From positions 119,065-183,064 of the forward strand of contig JAQIFP010000007.1 in assembly GCA_030141585.1 (NCBI GenBank): a DNA stretch of 64,000 nt, written 5' to 3'. The notes under the pieces are model-generated. The model was given only the letters and a program-made list of their open reading frames with translations, was not told the DNA's origin and ran no database searches. The translations under genes and the position numbers were made by a program. This document shows positions 1 to 12,705 of this stretch, in pieces. The stretch is from Ophryocystis elektroscirrha (taxonomy: Eukaryota; Apicomplexa; Conoidasida; Neogregarinorida; Ophryocystidae). Every line of letters starts with the position of its first letter. Position 1 is the first letter of the stretch.

Positions 1-1547
1 TTATTGAATCTTGTAACTCCAGTGTTTCTCAAACCAGTTCATGTCCGTCAAGTTCCTTATATGATAATAACTCATCAATTCAATCTAATCAATCCTCTAG
101 TTTGAATAACCTAAGTCTAACATCCAAAATCGATAACGACACCAATTCTTTTGTGGAAAGTCAATTTAGTTCAATGAACGAATCAAAAAAAACAAGTCAA
201 GCAGATTCATCTATCTATTTACAGCCATTTATGCTTGATTCCGGGATTAATGAAGGTACTTGGTCCGAGAAGGATTGGGAGAACGAACGTTATCAGAGCT
301 CTAGTACGATAGCAGATAAATTACCAGAAATCAAATCAACAATTACTTCCAGTATATGCTATGATACAAATCAAAATAAAGTAGCATCATACAAACCTAA
401 TAACAACACAAACCTTTTTTTTATGCGCAAAAAATTTCGTGAACTTAATAGTAACATTAATTGCTACAGAGAAGCAGCTCGTCGTGATTTATTTGAGGTA
501 AGAATTACATGAATTAGCATAAAGTAGATATATTCCTATATAAGGGATCCTCTAATTATGAGCTCGACTTGCTGTTTAGGTCATTTACTTCCTCTAACAT
601 CTACACTAACTGGAGCATCAGTAATAAATTACAAACACAAAACCAGTTATACTTACAACATATGCGCATACTTTTTAATTATATAATAATTAATGTTCAA
701 CTTACAAAATTATTATTTAGTATTTTAAATTTAATTAGGCCGTACTAACTTATATTAATAACCAAATAATATTTCGGAATAAAGAATGCGATCCTATACT
801 TGCAATAACGCCTGCTGTATTGATAGCATTTACGGTATATTATCATAGTTTTTCTATTTTTTGCTTAGTTTATATGTAGAAGACATGCCAAGAAAAGATC
901 AGAAGTTTTAGCTACGTTATTGTACGTTCATAATCATAATATATAATTTTAGTCGGTGTTTCGAGCAATCGCGTAATTACAGCTTTATCGGAACTCAAAA
1001 AGATGTGGATTTAGTATATAATGAACAGCTGCAACAAGTAATCATATAGTATTCTTAATACCAATAGTGTAAAAAAAACGTTTTTTCATTAATTATGTGG
1101 TTACTTGGATGCGGCTCTTATGAAGGAGTATTTGCATTTATAAAAGCACACGTCAGCTGTCATTACTATCTAATCAGTTATTAGATGTCACAAATGGATC
1201 GATCTTTTTTGAGAAGATACTTTGAACTAATTGTGCAATACTGTCAACCTCCATATTCTATACCTTTCGCTTCAGCGTTACTTCAATTATTACACGAGTT
1301 TATAATTATCCAAAGTTGGCTGAATAATATATAATTAAATATATTTTAGAACCCTTGGACTTCACAGCATTAATCAATAATATATTACGTAAATCTATGT
1401 TAAACTGTTTTAATCATATTCTCAACGCGTGGTCACCTGATAAACCTTCCTCAAATGTAATATTTGTACTGAAATACCAATTTTATATAGGTTATCAAAA
1501 ATGTTAATTTGTTAAAAAGTATATTAAATAATGTGGTTGAATCATAA
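1..1547 (+). CDS. 3' part of a possible hyccin/FAM126-like gene (partial)
   Basis: The reading frame is open from the window edge. A Ser/Asn-rich stretch runs to about 494, where a GTAAG donor follows 'RRDLFE'. Further exons can then be joined: about 525-680, 741-830, 875-940, around 960-1050, 1190-1292 and 1345-1457, with a last exon ending in TAA at 1545-1547. Visible segments include 'LAITPAVLIAF', 'RRHAKKRSEVLATLLYV', 'FELIVQYCQPPYS' and 'INNILRKSMLNCFNHIL'. Their order (helical segment, basic segment before an LL-Y motif, C-terminal helices) resembles hyccin/FAM126, which with EFR3 and TTC7 holds PI4-kinase III alpha at the plasma membrane. That identity is an inference from remembered family patterns. 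Several junctions between 600 and 1200 are uncertain, and the low-complexity N-terminal part could belong to something else. It lies 208 bp before UTP22. Confidence 0.35.
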
Positions 1548-1755
1548 CTTGCTTTTTTTTATCTAAATATTACATTCTAGTACAGCTAATGTATATATAT
1601 ATGTATCAGCAATTCCTAAATTGCAACTATTAAAATAAACCTGATCTCTCAATCTAAAATACTCTACTTCAATAAAAAGTTTTATAAGAAAAAAAAATTA
1701 TATTCATATTATCGGAACTTCTTGAAACTTTACTGTTTTTACAGTCAAGGTTCTC

Positions 1756-4700
1756 ATGATATCTCGCTCAAATTCTTTAAAGCTAGATAAACATGAAACT
1801 AAAGCAAACCATAATTCAAATAAAAAGGAATCATTTTATCGAATCAAACAGCGCCAAAAATACAAAAAATTAGAGATAGATGCCCGTAAAGTCTCTACTT
1901 TATGTACTAATGTTTTATTGCATAAATCAAGTTTTTTCTCTCTTGAAGTAGAACAAGTCCTTAAAGCCATTAACATAGATTATTTGAAAATTGCCACAAT
2001 ACAAAGGTTTCATAGTAATATCATGGCTCAACTATCTTTATTGAATAAAAAAACCATCAAAAACTATGAAATCGAATATCCTTATATGTATTTTAAAAAA
2101 TGTGAGATAAATTCATGTCCATCATTCACAATCTCTCCGCCATCCAAAATTGAAATTGCAGGCAGCTATTTCTTGAAAACCCTAATAAAGCCTTTATTAA
2201 TAGTTGATATTTTAGTAAATCTACCAAGTTCAATCATAAACAAATCCGATTATTCAAATTACAGGTAAATAACTAAAGTAGCTAAATTATAGTCATAATT
2301 GAGTCAAACGTACTATGTTTTGTAATACTTCTTTTATTTCAGAATCCTTAATAAAAGAAATGCTTATGTAGCCGAATGTTATATTTTTTTGAAGAATTAT
2401 TTAGAAAATGCCAATGATGAGTTTGATAATTTAAAACCTTCAGTACAAATTATTTTTAAAAATCAAGATCCTATGCAACCAGAAATAATTGTTACATTTG
2501 GCATCCAAGCATATATCAAATGGGAGTCTCACATAATGTGTTGTATTCCAGAAGATATATTTAAAGTTAACAAGCTTAAACCGGAAAACCATTGCGTCGA
2601 TTATTGTTTGAGCACAAAATTGCCCAGTATATTACGAAATTATGCTGATAGTGATGGAAAACTGCCCAGCTTAATTCCTACACCTTACTATAATGGGCTT
2701 GTTCTTTATTCTACGCGGTAACCAGTCAATTTTCGCTTAAATTAGTTTAGTGTAAAAACATTATATTCTAAATTGGATCTAGCCATTTCTGAATTCAAGG
2801 GCTTAAAAGAAGGAATTCAACTCTATAAATATTGGGCTTATCAAAAAGGATTGTTTAAAGAGAGCATATCAAATAAATTATTGACAACCTCCATTTCAGA
2901 GTTACTATTATCTTTAATTATGCTTCATGTGTGCTTTTTCGAAAAGAATGTCAATTATCAACCTTTACAATTACTTACAATGACGTTTCATTTTGTCTCT
3001 AAATTAAACAAAAGCGAAAAATGGATTCTAGGAGACAAAAAGCCATTTAATGTTTCACATGTAGAAAAACAAATGAATCTATTTTTTTTTTACGATGATG
3101 AATCTATGGTATATAATATTTTTTGGGACTGTCAGTTGCATTTACCCGTAAGAGATTTAAAAAATTATAATTTAATTTTTTCCAAATAGGAACTTATACA
3201 TTTGTCAACTTTAGCGTGCTCATCAATGACTAAAGAAGATCCCTTTGATTTAGTTTTCAATAAAAATTTAAACATAACTGCAACTAATGACACACTTATA
3301 ACTTCAGATAAATTAGCCGATCCTAGTGAACTCATAGGAGAGGTAATTTTATTAGCTTTACATGTAATTATGATAGAATGAAATACCAAATTCATTCGAA
3401 GAAAGTTTGGAGTATTCAAATCTTGAAAATGGAGATTTAGAAAAAAAAGATTCTTTGAAAAAATTTTCTATGGAAACAGCTACACATATATCTTTTGTTA
3501 CTTACCTCACAAAACTTTTCAATCTTGCTTTCAAAGATTATTTAAGCGAAGAAATTTCGTTTAGCGTTAGATTTATGAATAATTGTCGGAACGATAATCA
3601 ACAATACTGTTTTGTTATGCCGGGATTTGTATTGGGTTTTAAAGTTGCACATTCCAAAAACGGATTTTTAACATCTTATTTCGATTTAGACCACAAAGGC
3701 GTTGATGTGAATTCTTCTTTAGCTAAAGTTTTCAAGTAAGATTGAGGTGTTTACATGTATTCTATTTTTATTAATTTATACTTTCTTATTGTTTTATTTT
3801 AGAGATTTTTGGAAAATAGCCCAAATTAGACGGTATAAAAATGGAGATATTTTTCACTCTGTAATATGGAAACAGCCAAGTCTTCGGACAGTCAATATGA
3901 AGAAGATATATAGACACTTTAAAAAGTCAGATAATTATACAACTTCCATCCCAGACCAAATTTGTGATTATCTTTTAAATACACATATCAAAAACAACCT
4001 TCCATCAAATCAGTCGATAAATTTACACACAAAACCTTTGAGCACTGTGGAATGGTTGCATGAAAATGAAAGTGAATCAAATCCAAAATTACTGTTTAGA
4101 AACCTCTCCTCTTTGTTAACTAATACGAAAGATTTATCACTAAGTATAAAATCAATTAAATCAGCGGAACTTATATCCGGTATATTACGTGACACAGATG
4201 TTGGTTATTACAACTGTTCAAATTCAAATGTTCTTGGAGGTGAATTTGCCATAGACTTAGTCGTCGAATACGACAAAACAGGAAGGTGGCCACAATCTTC
4301 AGAAGCCATTGGATGGACAGAATTAGCCCTATTAATAGAAATACAGTAATAAGAGAATTAATGCTTATTATTTTTTGTTTAGAAAATTTTTACAAGAAAA
4401 GTCTATTTTTTCAAAACTTGGATATAAATTATATCACTCCAATAAAAAATGGAATTTAGCAATAAAATATTCTGATCAAAACGCAAAAAATGAAGTAAAC
4501 TTTTTTTTCAAGTTATGGATATTTTACCCTTTTGAGCACAGAATTAATGCAAGCGCGCTTACAAGTTTTACATCAAATTTAAATGAAATAGATTGCGTAA
4601 GAGTATATTGTGCCAACTTAATTTTAAGAGTTCGGAGACTATAAGCTTACTTCGAGATTTTTGGTGGATCCCCCAAGTTGAATCTTTTTTATATGTTGCT

Positions 4701-5886
4701 TCCTTAACTTTTCCCGCTTATTCAAGCACTGTCAAACTCCTTAAGCTATGGGCCACTTCTCATTTATTTTCACTAAAAGAAGTATTCATAACTCTGGAGC
4801 ATATATGCTACTACGTATTTTATATAAGGCAATTATCTGGATTATCTTTGACTTCACCGAAATGTTGCTTTCTTCAGTAATACAAACTAGACATATAATA
4901 TATATTGTTTTATAATCAATATTTCTCCACTATATATATAATATAATTATAGAACTTTACACCTTTTAGCAACATATTGCTGGAAACAAGACGGATTGTA
5001 CTTCAATTTAAATACAAATTCTGTATTTACCAAATCTGACATTGATGCACTAAGAAACTTAAGAGAAGAGTAGGATTGCTGAATATAATAATTTTTTTAG
5101 AGCTTATAAATTTATTAATAAAAGCAGTGAAGATAAATTGTATAATCCATTAAAACGCTTTTCTTTTTTTTGGATATCAACAGAGTTAGATCCTCATTGT
5201 ATATTTCAACCTGTCATACCAATAGCATTGGGAGAACGTATAGTACAAGAAGCGAAGTATCTTATTATGTTAAAATAACTTTTTTTTTTAGAAACACTAT
5301 TGCATTATATGAATCAAATATATTAGTCCGAAATCCTTCCAACGATTGCGTTAAATTTTGTCACCCAATCATTCAAACATCATTCAGTAATATCCACAAC
5401 TTATTCTGTTGTTCAAACTCTTCTTTTGACATTGAAATTCAAACCAACAATTTAAGCGAAGCTATATTTTTGAAATGTTCTGAGTTGTTGAATCATAACA
5501 GTATGAAAACTAGTAATGCGTCAATTTCATGTATATTAAATGAAAAACTAAAGAAGCATTCGTATCATTTTCAACATTATATTATTCGAAGAATTTTCTC
5601 ACGTTTTATAAGCAGTTTGAAGTCAATATTAGACGGCTTGGGACATATATATTACGATGAATTAATGTATCCTTACCCGTCAGAAGTATATGTCAAACTG
5701 AATATCGCAAAATGGCGCGTGAGCAATTTGACCGCTGGATACAGTAACCATTGTTTAAAATGCATATATTCTCAACATTCAACGCAAAAAGCTACACATT
5801 TCAAAGAAGTTCCGAATATTTCATATTTATTTGCTTCAATACATTCTGAAGATCCTTGCTTCGTAAAGTCTGTCAAACTTCTTTGA
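1756..5886 (+). CDS. UTP22: UTP22/NOL6 (Nrap), SSU processome factor
   Basis: Nucleolar protein of the UTP-C part of the small-subunit processome, needed for early 18S pre-rRNA processing. Eleven exons join in frame: 1756-2264, 2343-2717, 2751-3147, 3190-3342, 3377-3735, 3803-4345, 4383-4596, 4629-4876, 4953-5069, 5101-5256 and 5292-5886. Nrap hallmarks appear in order across the junctions: 'LPSSIINKSDYSNYR' followed by 'LNKRNAYVAECY' (first domain), 'GLKEGIQLYKYWAYQKGL', 'FWKIAQIRRYKNGDIFHSVIW' split over two exons, 'FPAYSSTVKLLKLWATSHL' (second nucleotidyltransferase-like half), and 'LDPHCIFQPVIPIALGERI' near the end. Family members are inactive nucleotidyltransferase-like proteins of about 1100-1200 residues; this one is somewhat shorter and its last Nrap segment after 'MYPYPSEVYVKLN' looks abbreviated. 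ATG 1756 is the first Met after stop-rich sequence. The family call is secure; exact ends are good but unverified. Confidence 0.93.
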
Positions 5887-6018
5887 AGAAGTTTTTAGAA
5901 CTTGAACGAATATTTTACTCAGCTTTTTTTTTATAATTATTATTAATTTTTATTCTTTGGTTTAGTTCGAGTTTGCATAGATAATAAAAACAATACGATT
6001 AGACTTGAAGAAATTTTA

Positions 6019-8312
6019 TATGGCTGATACTTCACAAAAAGTATTATCAATTAAGAAGTTTATTTTAGAAGACAATGTTAAGTTAATAGACTTACTTACA
6101 TCAAATAAAAAAAAAGCTAATGGTAACTTTATACATACAGAATAATTTTAAAATTCTGCTCATTGTAATTTTGAATTAAATTTACACTTTTATTTATTAT
6201 AAATAAACCAGTTTATGACCGAAAATTGTGTGATTCAATTTATACATTCGCTAAAAATTAAATGTCAGATTTTGAAGGAATTGATTATAAAAAAGCTCTT
6301 GCAACTATTGAAAAAATAATTGAAGACATGGTTGTTATCATCAATTAATATGTGAACTAGGTCATAAAAAAACAAATTAAAAATTCATATACTTACAATT
6401 ATTTCAAACTTCTGTGTGTAATGGATCTTATTAAAGAGAATTTGAAGCAAAAAGAGACAAAACACATGTCTTCAAAAATCGGACATGCAATTATAACAGT
6501 AATTCAATTACATTTTCGTTGAACTAGAAAAGAGAAACTACATTTTAGAATATTATCAAGCACTTTGCTAATAATGAAACCAAATTTTCATCAAAGAATC
6601 ATGAGTGGGTTATTCATTATTAATTAAACATAACAGAAAGCTTAATAAATGTAAGCAACCGAACATTTCTTGGATACATGTCTGGGAACACAAACTTTTT
6701 CAACTGAACTCAAGTAACAAGTAAGTTTATTATCGAATTTAATCAGAACAGGTATTTGTATTTCAACGGATCTTTACTGTTCTATATTGAAAACACAAAC
6801 AATATCCAACAATTAATTCAGTAATTAAAATACTTCTGAAACTTAGCCAGGCTGCATTTTTATCAAACGTTTCTAAACTCAATCTATGGACCAACGGGAT
6901 TTAACTTGCATGAAAATTTTTGCTTTAAAAATTTGACACCAATTCACCTTTTCAGAAACAATGTAACTTGTAATAATTTTACGATTGCAGGTGTTTGATA
7001 CATTTTGTGTGATCTTATACAATTTGGAAACAGTTGTTTTCACGGTTGAAGATATTTTCGAACCTCATTTAAAAAGTGCAGACAATTTGATACAAATACA
7101 CGAAAGCGGTAAATAGTGTCTCTGAAAATTGTTTTAGTTTATGCAAGAATTGTCACAGTTATAAACCTAAATAAAATAACAAACCAAATTGGAATCAATT
7201 TTAAAATTCAAGTACTAAACTTCTGCAAATATTCTCTAGCCAATAGTGTCGGCGTTTCTACAAGCAAAAAACAAGCTTCAAATGATTTTGATATTCGATA
7301 TAGATACCTTTAAAGGGCTCATATTAATCATAGACATAAATAGTAAATTGTGCGTCCAGTCTATGTATTTGAAGCTTCCCGACAAACAAGTCATTCTTGT
7401 AAAACTTTATGAGTTCACTAGATGTATAGAAATGCGCCCGTGAACACAAACAAAGACATGATGATTATTTGTTTGTTGAAAATCAAATATATAGTTTGAT
7501 TCCAACATTCAAAAAATGTTTGCGCTGTTCTGTAATATGGTCAAGCTTATCAAATCACATATTTTGGGTCGGATGCGGTTTTGTCGCTGTTTTCATTTAT
7601 AACACTTTGAATGAAGGACACCTTAAGCTTGTATGGCATGGAGGATACGTAAGTAATATATTCTATATTAAAAGAGAGTTAAATTTTTACCACAGGTTTA
7701 TCATAATAATCACAGTAACCTTTATCATCTTTGGTTTACACAAATTAAGGGAAACAATTATGAAGTATGATAAATCTATTGTAAATTAATATCAAATAGT
7801 TGAAAAACCAAAATATAAATTACTCCAAAGTGTATGCTCTATCAATGAAGTAATCATGTTATATCTAATTTGATATTTAGAAAAAAAATTCTTATGATTG
7901 AAGCTAATGAGCAGACTGTAACATATCAATATGTGAATATTCCTAAACCTTTAAAAAAAACCTCTCATTTCTTCTACATGAAATTTTTCAGCAACAATAC
8001 TTTGTTGATTTTGATTACTGTTAATGGAAAAATTTATGTATATAACAGAAATAATGAAGAAGAACTGACACTATTCAAAGAAATCCAACTAAAGCATAAC
8101 CAATCAAAGTAGTTGACTTTCATGATTATTTCTCTTAGGTTGCATTTAACAACTGTTTCATTAAGTAACTACAAAAGAAACCAGTTCAAATTATTGGGAA
8201 GTAATCTTTATTCTGGGGAATTATTATTTTGGAAAGTAAACATTTTTAAAGAGAACAAAATTGAACCATACTGGATTATTTCATTATTTTAAATAAGGTT
8301 GTAATATACTAG
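6019..8312 (+). CDS. Unresolved multi-exon gene with WD-like C-terminal part
   Basis: I do not recognise this gene. A candidate start is ATG 6019, followed by 'SQKVLSIKKFILEDNVKL' and a GTAAC donor near 6121. The region 6200-7450 holds exon-like helical segments ('KKALATIEKIIEDM', 'FKLLCVMDLIKENLKQKE') whose joining I could not settle. The 3' part is clearer: 7450-7650, 7697-7760, 7881-8108 and 8141-8236 join by short GT/AG introns and read as beta-strand-rich, WD-repeat-like sequence ('ILITVNGKIYVYNRN', 'LYSGELLFWK'). The last exon (from 8298) ends in TAG at 8310-8312. This stop lies only 3 bp from the stop of the convergent TFB2 gene. The 5' helical part and the WD-like part may be two genes; the call is a beta-propeller-like protein of unknown role. 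Confidence 0.4.
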
Positions 8313-8315
8313 ATT

Positions 8316-10523
8316 TTAATGCATTTCTCGTAAAGCAGCATGTATAATTTTGGTAACTTTGTCTTTAGCTTCTGCATAAATTGCTATTGTTGGAGCAGAT
8401 ATTTGATTGTTGAAATGCTGTAAATGTAGTCTACTTTTTAAAGATAGCATAATATTAGACTTCCATTCAATAAACTATTACAAAATTGCAAACTAATTTA
8501 TGTGATATTACCTCTTTAGATTCCAAGTTTGTATTACTAGGACATTCTGAATGAGTTATGATGGAATCCATGCACCTAGATACAACAGACGGGAACACAT
8601 TGAGTTCTTGCTCTTTAGTGAATTCTAATATACAGGCACGGTACATTTTCACTCTTTCCTTTTCTTCTTCCCATATACATAGTTGAGTAACAACGTTCTC
8701 AGGTAGGATTGGTTTTTCTAAATTATAAAATGAGTTCACATTTGTTTCCATATAATAAAATAATTTTATTTGACCAACTTACTTGTCAATTGAGCTTTGA
8801 CAAATACATGAGGATGACTATGCGTTACAAAAAAACTAATCACATCAGCAGCACTGATACCAACTTTGTACGCTTTTCGGAGAGTTTCTCTTGTTAAAAC
8901 ACCAATCATTAAAGTTGGTGTTATAACACAGACCTCACAAATTTTAGCTATTTGTAATATTTAAAAAATATTTTATACCAACTAAAGACGATATGATAGA
9001 ATTAGGGTTGTATGCAAATACTTTGAAATTAGATTCAACTATTACACCAGTTTCTTGAGACAAAGAAGTTTCATTTTGACTGGTTGAAAGTGATTGACAT
9101 GTTTCTGAATAGTAGTTTCTTGGAAGTTGAAGCTCGGGTAATTGAGTAAATTTATCTCCAGTTAAAGCTATATTGGAAATAATTGAAGTAATAAAATTAG
9201 AAGTTTCGGACGCTATTTTATAATAAAAATGGTGTTAAATTTACATTGTGAATATTGCAAAAGTTTCGCTAATGGAGTAGTACAGTAATGTTTTGCAGAT
9301 TCTGGCTTCCGCATCCAAATCATTCCTATTGAATACGCAAAATTCAAGAATAATTTTTGAGAAGGATACAAAGCTGAAACGCTACATAACTGTTTGAAAA
9401 TAATTGTATAGAATTTTGATGAAATGCAAGGTATTCTGCATTAATATTACCTGCCCAATTTGAGATTCTGCTATAGTGAATAGAAAAGCCAAAACCTCAG
9501 CCGCTTGTTTTGTAAAATTAGACGCTGTTAAATTAGAGTTGATCATAATATCAGCTTTAGATTCATTTTCCAAGTTTTTTATAGGAGAATTTTCAGCTAC
9601 AATAGAACCCATATGCACTAGTTCTAAATATTTGATGCAAAGAGAAAGAGCTTGACTTTTGATACTTTGATAGAGCCATTTAAACGTAACATTAAAAACA
9701 TCATCACTTGAAGACTTTCTACAAATCAAATTTTAAGTATTCAGATATAGCGCGAATATGCATTGCAAATGTAAATTAGACTACCTGTTCTGTTGATATT
9801 GTAAATTTAATTGCTTGAGTACTAGACTCAGTTCTTTACATAACTTATTATTCTCAGAGAAATTGTGTTGACCATTTAATACAGATTCTAATATCTATTT
9901 AAATTATTGTTAAATTCATAAATACTTACAAAATTCCATTGTTTAGATGCATGGGAATGAAGCTGGGATTGTGTGGGTACGTGTTTCACATGCTTTGTGT
10001 TTGTCGTATTAGAATAGGGGCTTTGTAAAATTTTAAGCAAACTGCTTTTAAATCCCGGAGATAACTGGTATTTTATTTGATTTTCATCAAGTTTTTTATT
10101 CACAGTTGTGATAGCCGAGCCAGAATCACTTTGCATTTGGCCCTGTGAGCTTACAATAAAATCACTTTTTTCTGCGGGTTTAAAGTCTTTAGGAATAACG
10201 TTGATTTTTTGTACACATAGTAGTCTTAAACTTCTCAACTTAGCTATAGCTTCAAATGCAATTTTTCGATTATAATTGAACCATATAACAATTGGTTGCC
10301 ACCTAATCGGCTCAGTTATAAATAGTAAACGAAATATGACATTTTTTAAAGATTCTGGAAGCATTTGAAGTAAATAAAGTACAACTCCGGGCTCATTAAA
10401 TAGATAGTTCGATATAATACTATTAGATAATTTTTTATAAAAATAAATCAATTCTAAAGAATTTTGATTAATTTGAAAGAAATTTTCTTTTTTAGAAGAT
10501 TTCAAATCTTTTTTCTGTAGCAT
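8316..10523 (-). CDS. TFB2: TFIIH core subunit TFB2/p52 (GTF2H4)
   Basis: Subunit of the TFIIH core that anchors and stimulates the XPB helicase in transcription initiation and nucleotide excision repair. The first exon (10523 down to about 9930) has the p52 N-terminal pattern: 'LYLLQMLPESLKNVIFRLL' then 'FITEPIRWQPIVIWF' and 'AIAKLRSLRLL'. After 'YQLSPGFKSSLLKIL' the next exons carry 'FKWLYQSIKSQALSL' and 'AAEVLAFLFTIAESQIGQV', the central helical block. A late exon (8751-8510) has the C-terminal XPB/p8-binding signature 'LPENVVTQLCIWEEEKERV'. About seven exons are joined by short introns on the minus strand. The stop I prefer is TAA at 8316-8318, reached through a donor after 'TNLESKE'. The order of the p52 blocks makes the family call firm; the final exon is less sure. 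Confidence 0.88.
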
Positions 10524-10543
10524 TGTATTAATTTTATACTGTT

Positions 10544-10814
10544 TTATCGTTTCTAAAAGATATTAAATTTTTTCCTCTAAATTTACCTGTTCTAACTTTT
10601 TCAGCAAATCTTTTATAGTAGCATCACGCTGATCAATTATAATTTTGTAATTAGAATATATTGCTACATGAATGTATACAAAATATATATTACATGAAAT
10701 ATTAGTCAATAGTATTTTATTTTCACACTCTAAAGCCTCTATGCGACTCAACAATAATTCATAATCTTCATTTTTATACAAATTAGTTGATTCATTTTTG
10801 CTTGATATGTTCAT
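10544..10814 (-). CDS. Small coiled-coil protein, unknown
   Basis: A short gene just upstream of TFB2 on the same strand. ATG at 10814 opens 'MNISSKNESTNLYKNEDYE', followed by a heptad-like helix with 'LLSRIEALECENKILLTNIS'. A 30-bp GT...AG stretch (starting in the 'SC' codon and ending at a TAG) can be removed without changing frame, joining directly to 'IYSNYKIIIDQRDATIKDLL'. The protein ends either at TAA 10563 by reading straight on, or at 10544-10546 if a second short intron (after 'KKLEQ') is spliced. Either way it has about 70-85 residues and is mostly predicted helix. No family recognised. It might also be a short upstream reading frame in a TFB2 transcript. Confidence 0.45.
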
Positions 10815-10964
10815 TTAACAAAAATCATTATACTAGGCAATCCAATGGTATAGCAGACTTAAAAAAAAAATATACAATTTTAAATTAAAGTAACGTGTAC
10901 AAAATATAATTATATTAATTATAATCAAAAGCATGGAAAGTTTTTCACTGGAATAGTCATTATA

Positions 10965-12114
10965 ATGACAATTGCTAACACTCAAGACTCTGAAACGTCC
11001 AATAATGAATCCAATTCCTCAGAATCGTCAGATTCTAGCATACCGAGTGACATTGAGTTTTCAGAATCGGATGTTGAGCCTGAACAACGAGTTTTACCGA
11101 TCCGCGATACTCGTGGAAAGAGGTGCTTAAAACTTTTGGGTTCATATATATTAACAGAATGAAAAAACTGATTGGTGAAGATGCCATGAATGACGCAGAA
11201 TTTTGGGGACATGCAACTTGGGAAGAAGAGAACCAAGATGAAGATTGGTATACTGACAATGAAGCTCATTATAGAGATTACGCGGATTCAGATTTTTTCG
11301 AAAAAACGTCTTCAGAAGAATCCGATACCGACGTCATAAACGCTGCAGAAAAAAAAATTACTCAAGTATAATATTTCTTTCAGTTATCTTATCTTAGGAA
11401 GAAAGAATCCAAAACAAAAGAAGAAAGGTTTACAACGATCCATTGAAAAAAAACCCCAAGGTAAAAGCCTCAACTCGAGCACGACCTTGCCCTCCTGCAC
11501 CTGCTTGTCCAGAAATGATATCGTATACTACACCGTCTACAAAAGTAAAAGGACAAGCTTTAATTTCCCAAGAGGAACATTTGAAAAAAGCTGCATTAAT
11601 TGAGCTTGAAAATTCAAAAAAAATAGCAACGCAATCAACAGAAGTACTTTAAATAATATATTTGGAAACTTTGATTTTAGAGTACTTGGAAAAAAGAGAC
11701 AACTTTGAAATCTTCAAATTCTATGTAAGATCAAAAATTGAGTTAATTTATTCTAGTTGGAACGGAAGTATGATTCTATACATTTCTTGGGCATCAGACA
11801 GGATTATTCAAAATAAAACTAATACCCAAACAATAAACTCCAGCGAAGAAGAACCGGTGACATCAAAATATATGACTTTTTTTGTTAATTTCGATCACCC
11901 TTTAAATTCTTCAATTCCACCTTTATATAACAAAACGGAAACTCGGGAGTGTAAGCGTATATGTTTATTGAACATAACTTATAAAGGTTCAAATAATGAA
12001 TTAAACGAGAATTTAAAAAAAAAAAAAAATATCTACTATGATCCATATCTTAATTCAAAGTGTGAAAGTTTGGTTGAGTTCAGAGAAACCCGACTGAAGT
12101 ATAAAATATTTTAA
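10965..12114 (+). CDS. VPS72: YL1/VPS72-like subunit of an H2A.Z-exchange complex
   Basis: YL1 (Swc2) proteins bind the H2A.Z-H2B dimer and serve the SWR1/SRCAP and Tip60 chromatin remodellers. Exons 10965-11122, 11158-11365, 11398-11643, 11681-11724 and 11757-12114 join in frame. The N-terminal third shows the YL1 layout: a Ser/Glu/Asp-rich lead, then 'TRGKRMKKLIGEDAM', the acidic block 'EFWGHATWEEENQDEDWYTD' and 'DYADSDFFEK'. These correspond to the 'RRSTAGNRMxxLL...DSDFD' region of the family. Near the C-terminus 'YYDPYLNSKCESLVEFRE' resembles the YL1_C motif (YxDPxTxxPYxNxxAFxxIR). The middle is divergent and lysine-rich. I infer the role from the two matching ends; the C-terminal match is weak on its own. 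Confidence 0.72.
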
Positions 12115-12705
12115 TTGAATGGCATTGTAGATATTACAAAGAAGACTTTACTTTATTCCAATCCAAACTCAATCAAATAGATAATCTTTTACAATACTTA
12201 TTGCGTCACATTAAGTTTTTTGATTTAACATTTCAGTTTAATTATGAAAAACTGTAGCTCCAATATAATTAAACTATGCAGCGTTATTCAAAGTTATTAA
12301 ATACATTCAAAAAAAAGACTGCATGTATACAGCTTATTTCCTTATTTGAATAATATTGATTAATTATATTACCATGTTAGATATATATAATACATTAAAA
12401 CCACAACGCTTTTGTCATTTGATTGATTAAAGAATAATTTATAGGACATTTAACTTTATATATGAAAATATTTGTTGCAAGTAATTTAACTTATGGAAAT
12501 TTTTTTTTTTAATTCAATTAGACCAGATTATTCGAATTCTTAGTTGTTAAGATAATATGTACAAATTTTGCAAATTTTAAGAAATAAACCGGATTTATAG
12601 GCCAATTACCCGATTATGTTATAATTTTAAATTAACATGTGCTTTTGAATAAGCAGCTATAAAATTTGTCATAAAATCTGATTTATACTCAGTTCTTTTA
12701 TCAAA
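12115..12705 (+). other. Intergenic AT-rich stretch
   Basis: About 590 bp between YL1 and DBP10, both on the plus strand. No reading frame of convincing length or composition is present on either strand. It presumably holds the YL1 3' end and the DBP10 promoter, but I see no recognisable element. Confidence 0.6.

Noticed and set aside
10982..11269. Minus-strand Ser/Cys-rich frames.
   Set aside because: Antisense of the acidic YL1 exons.
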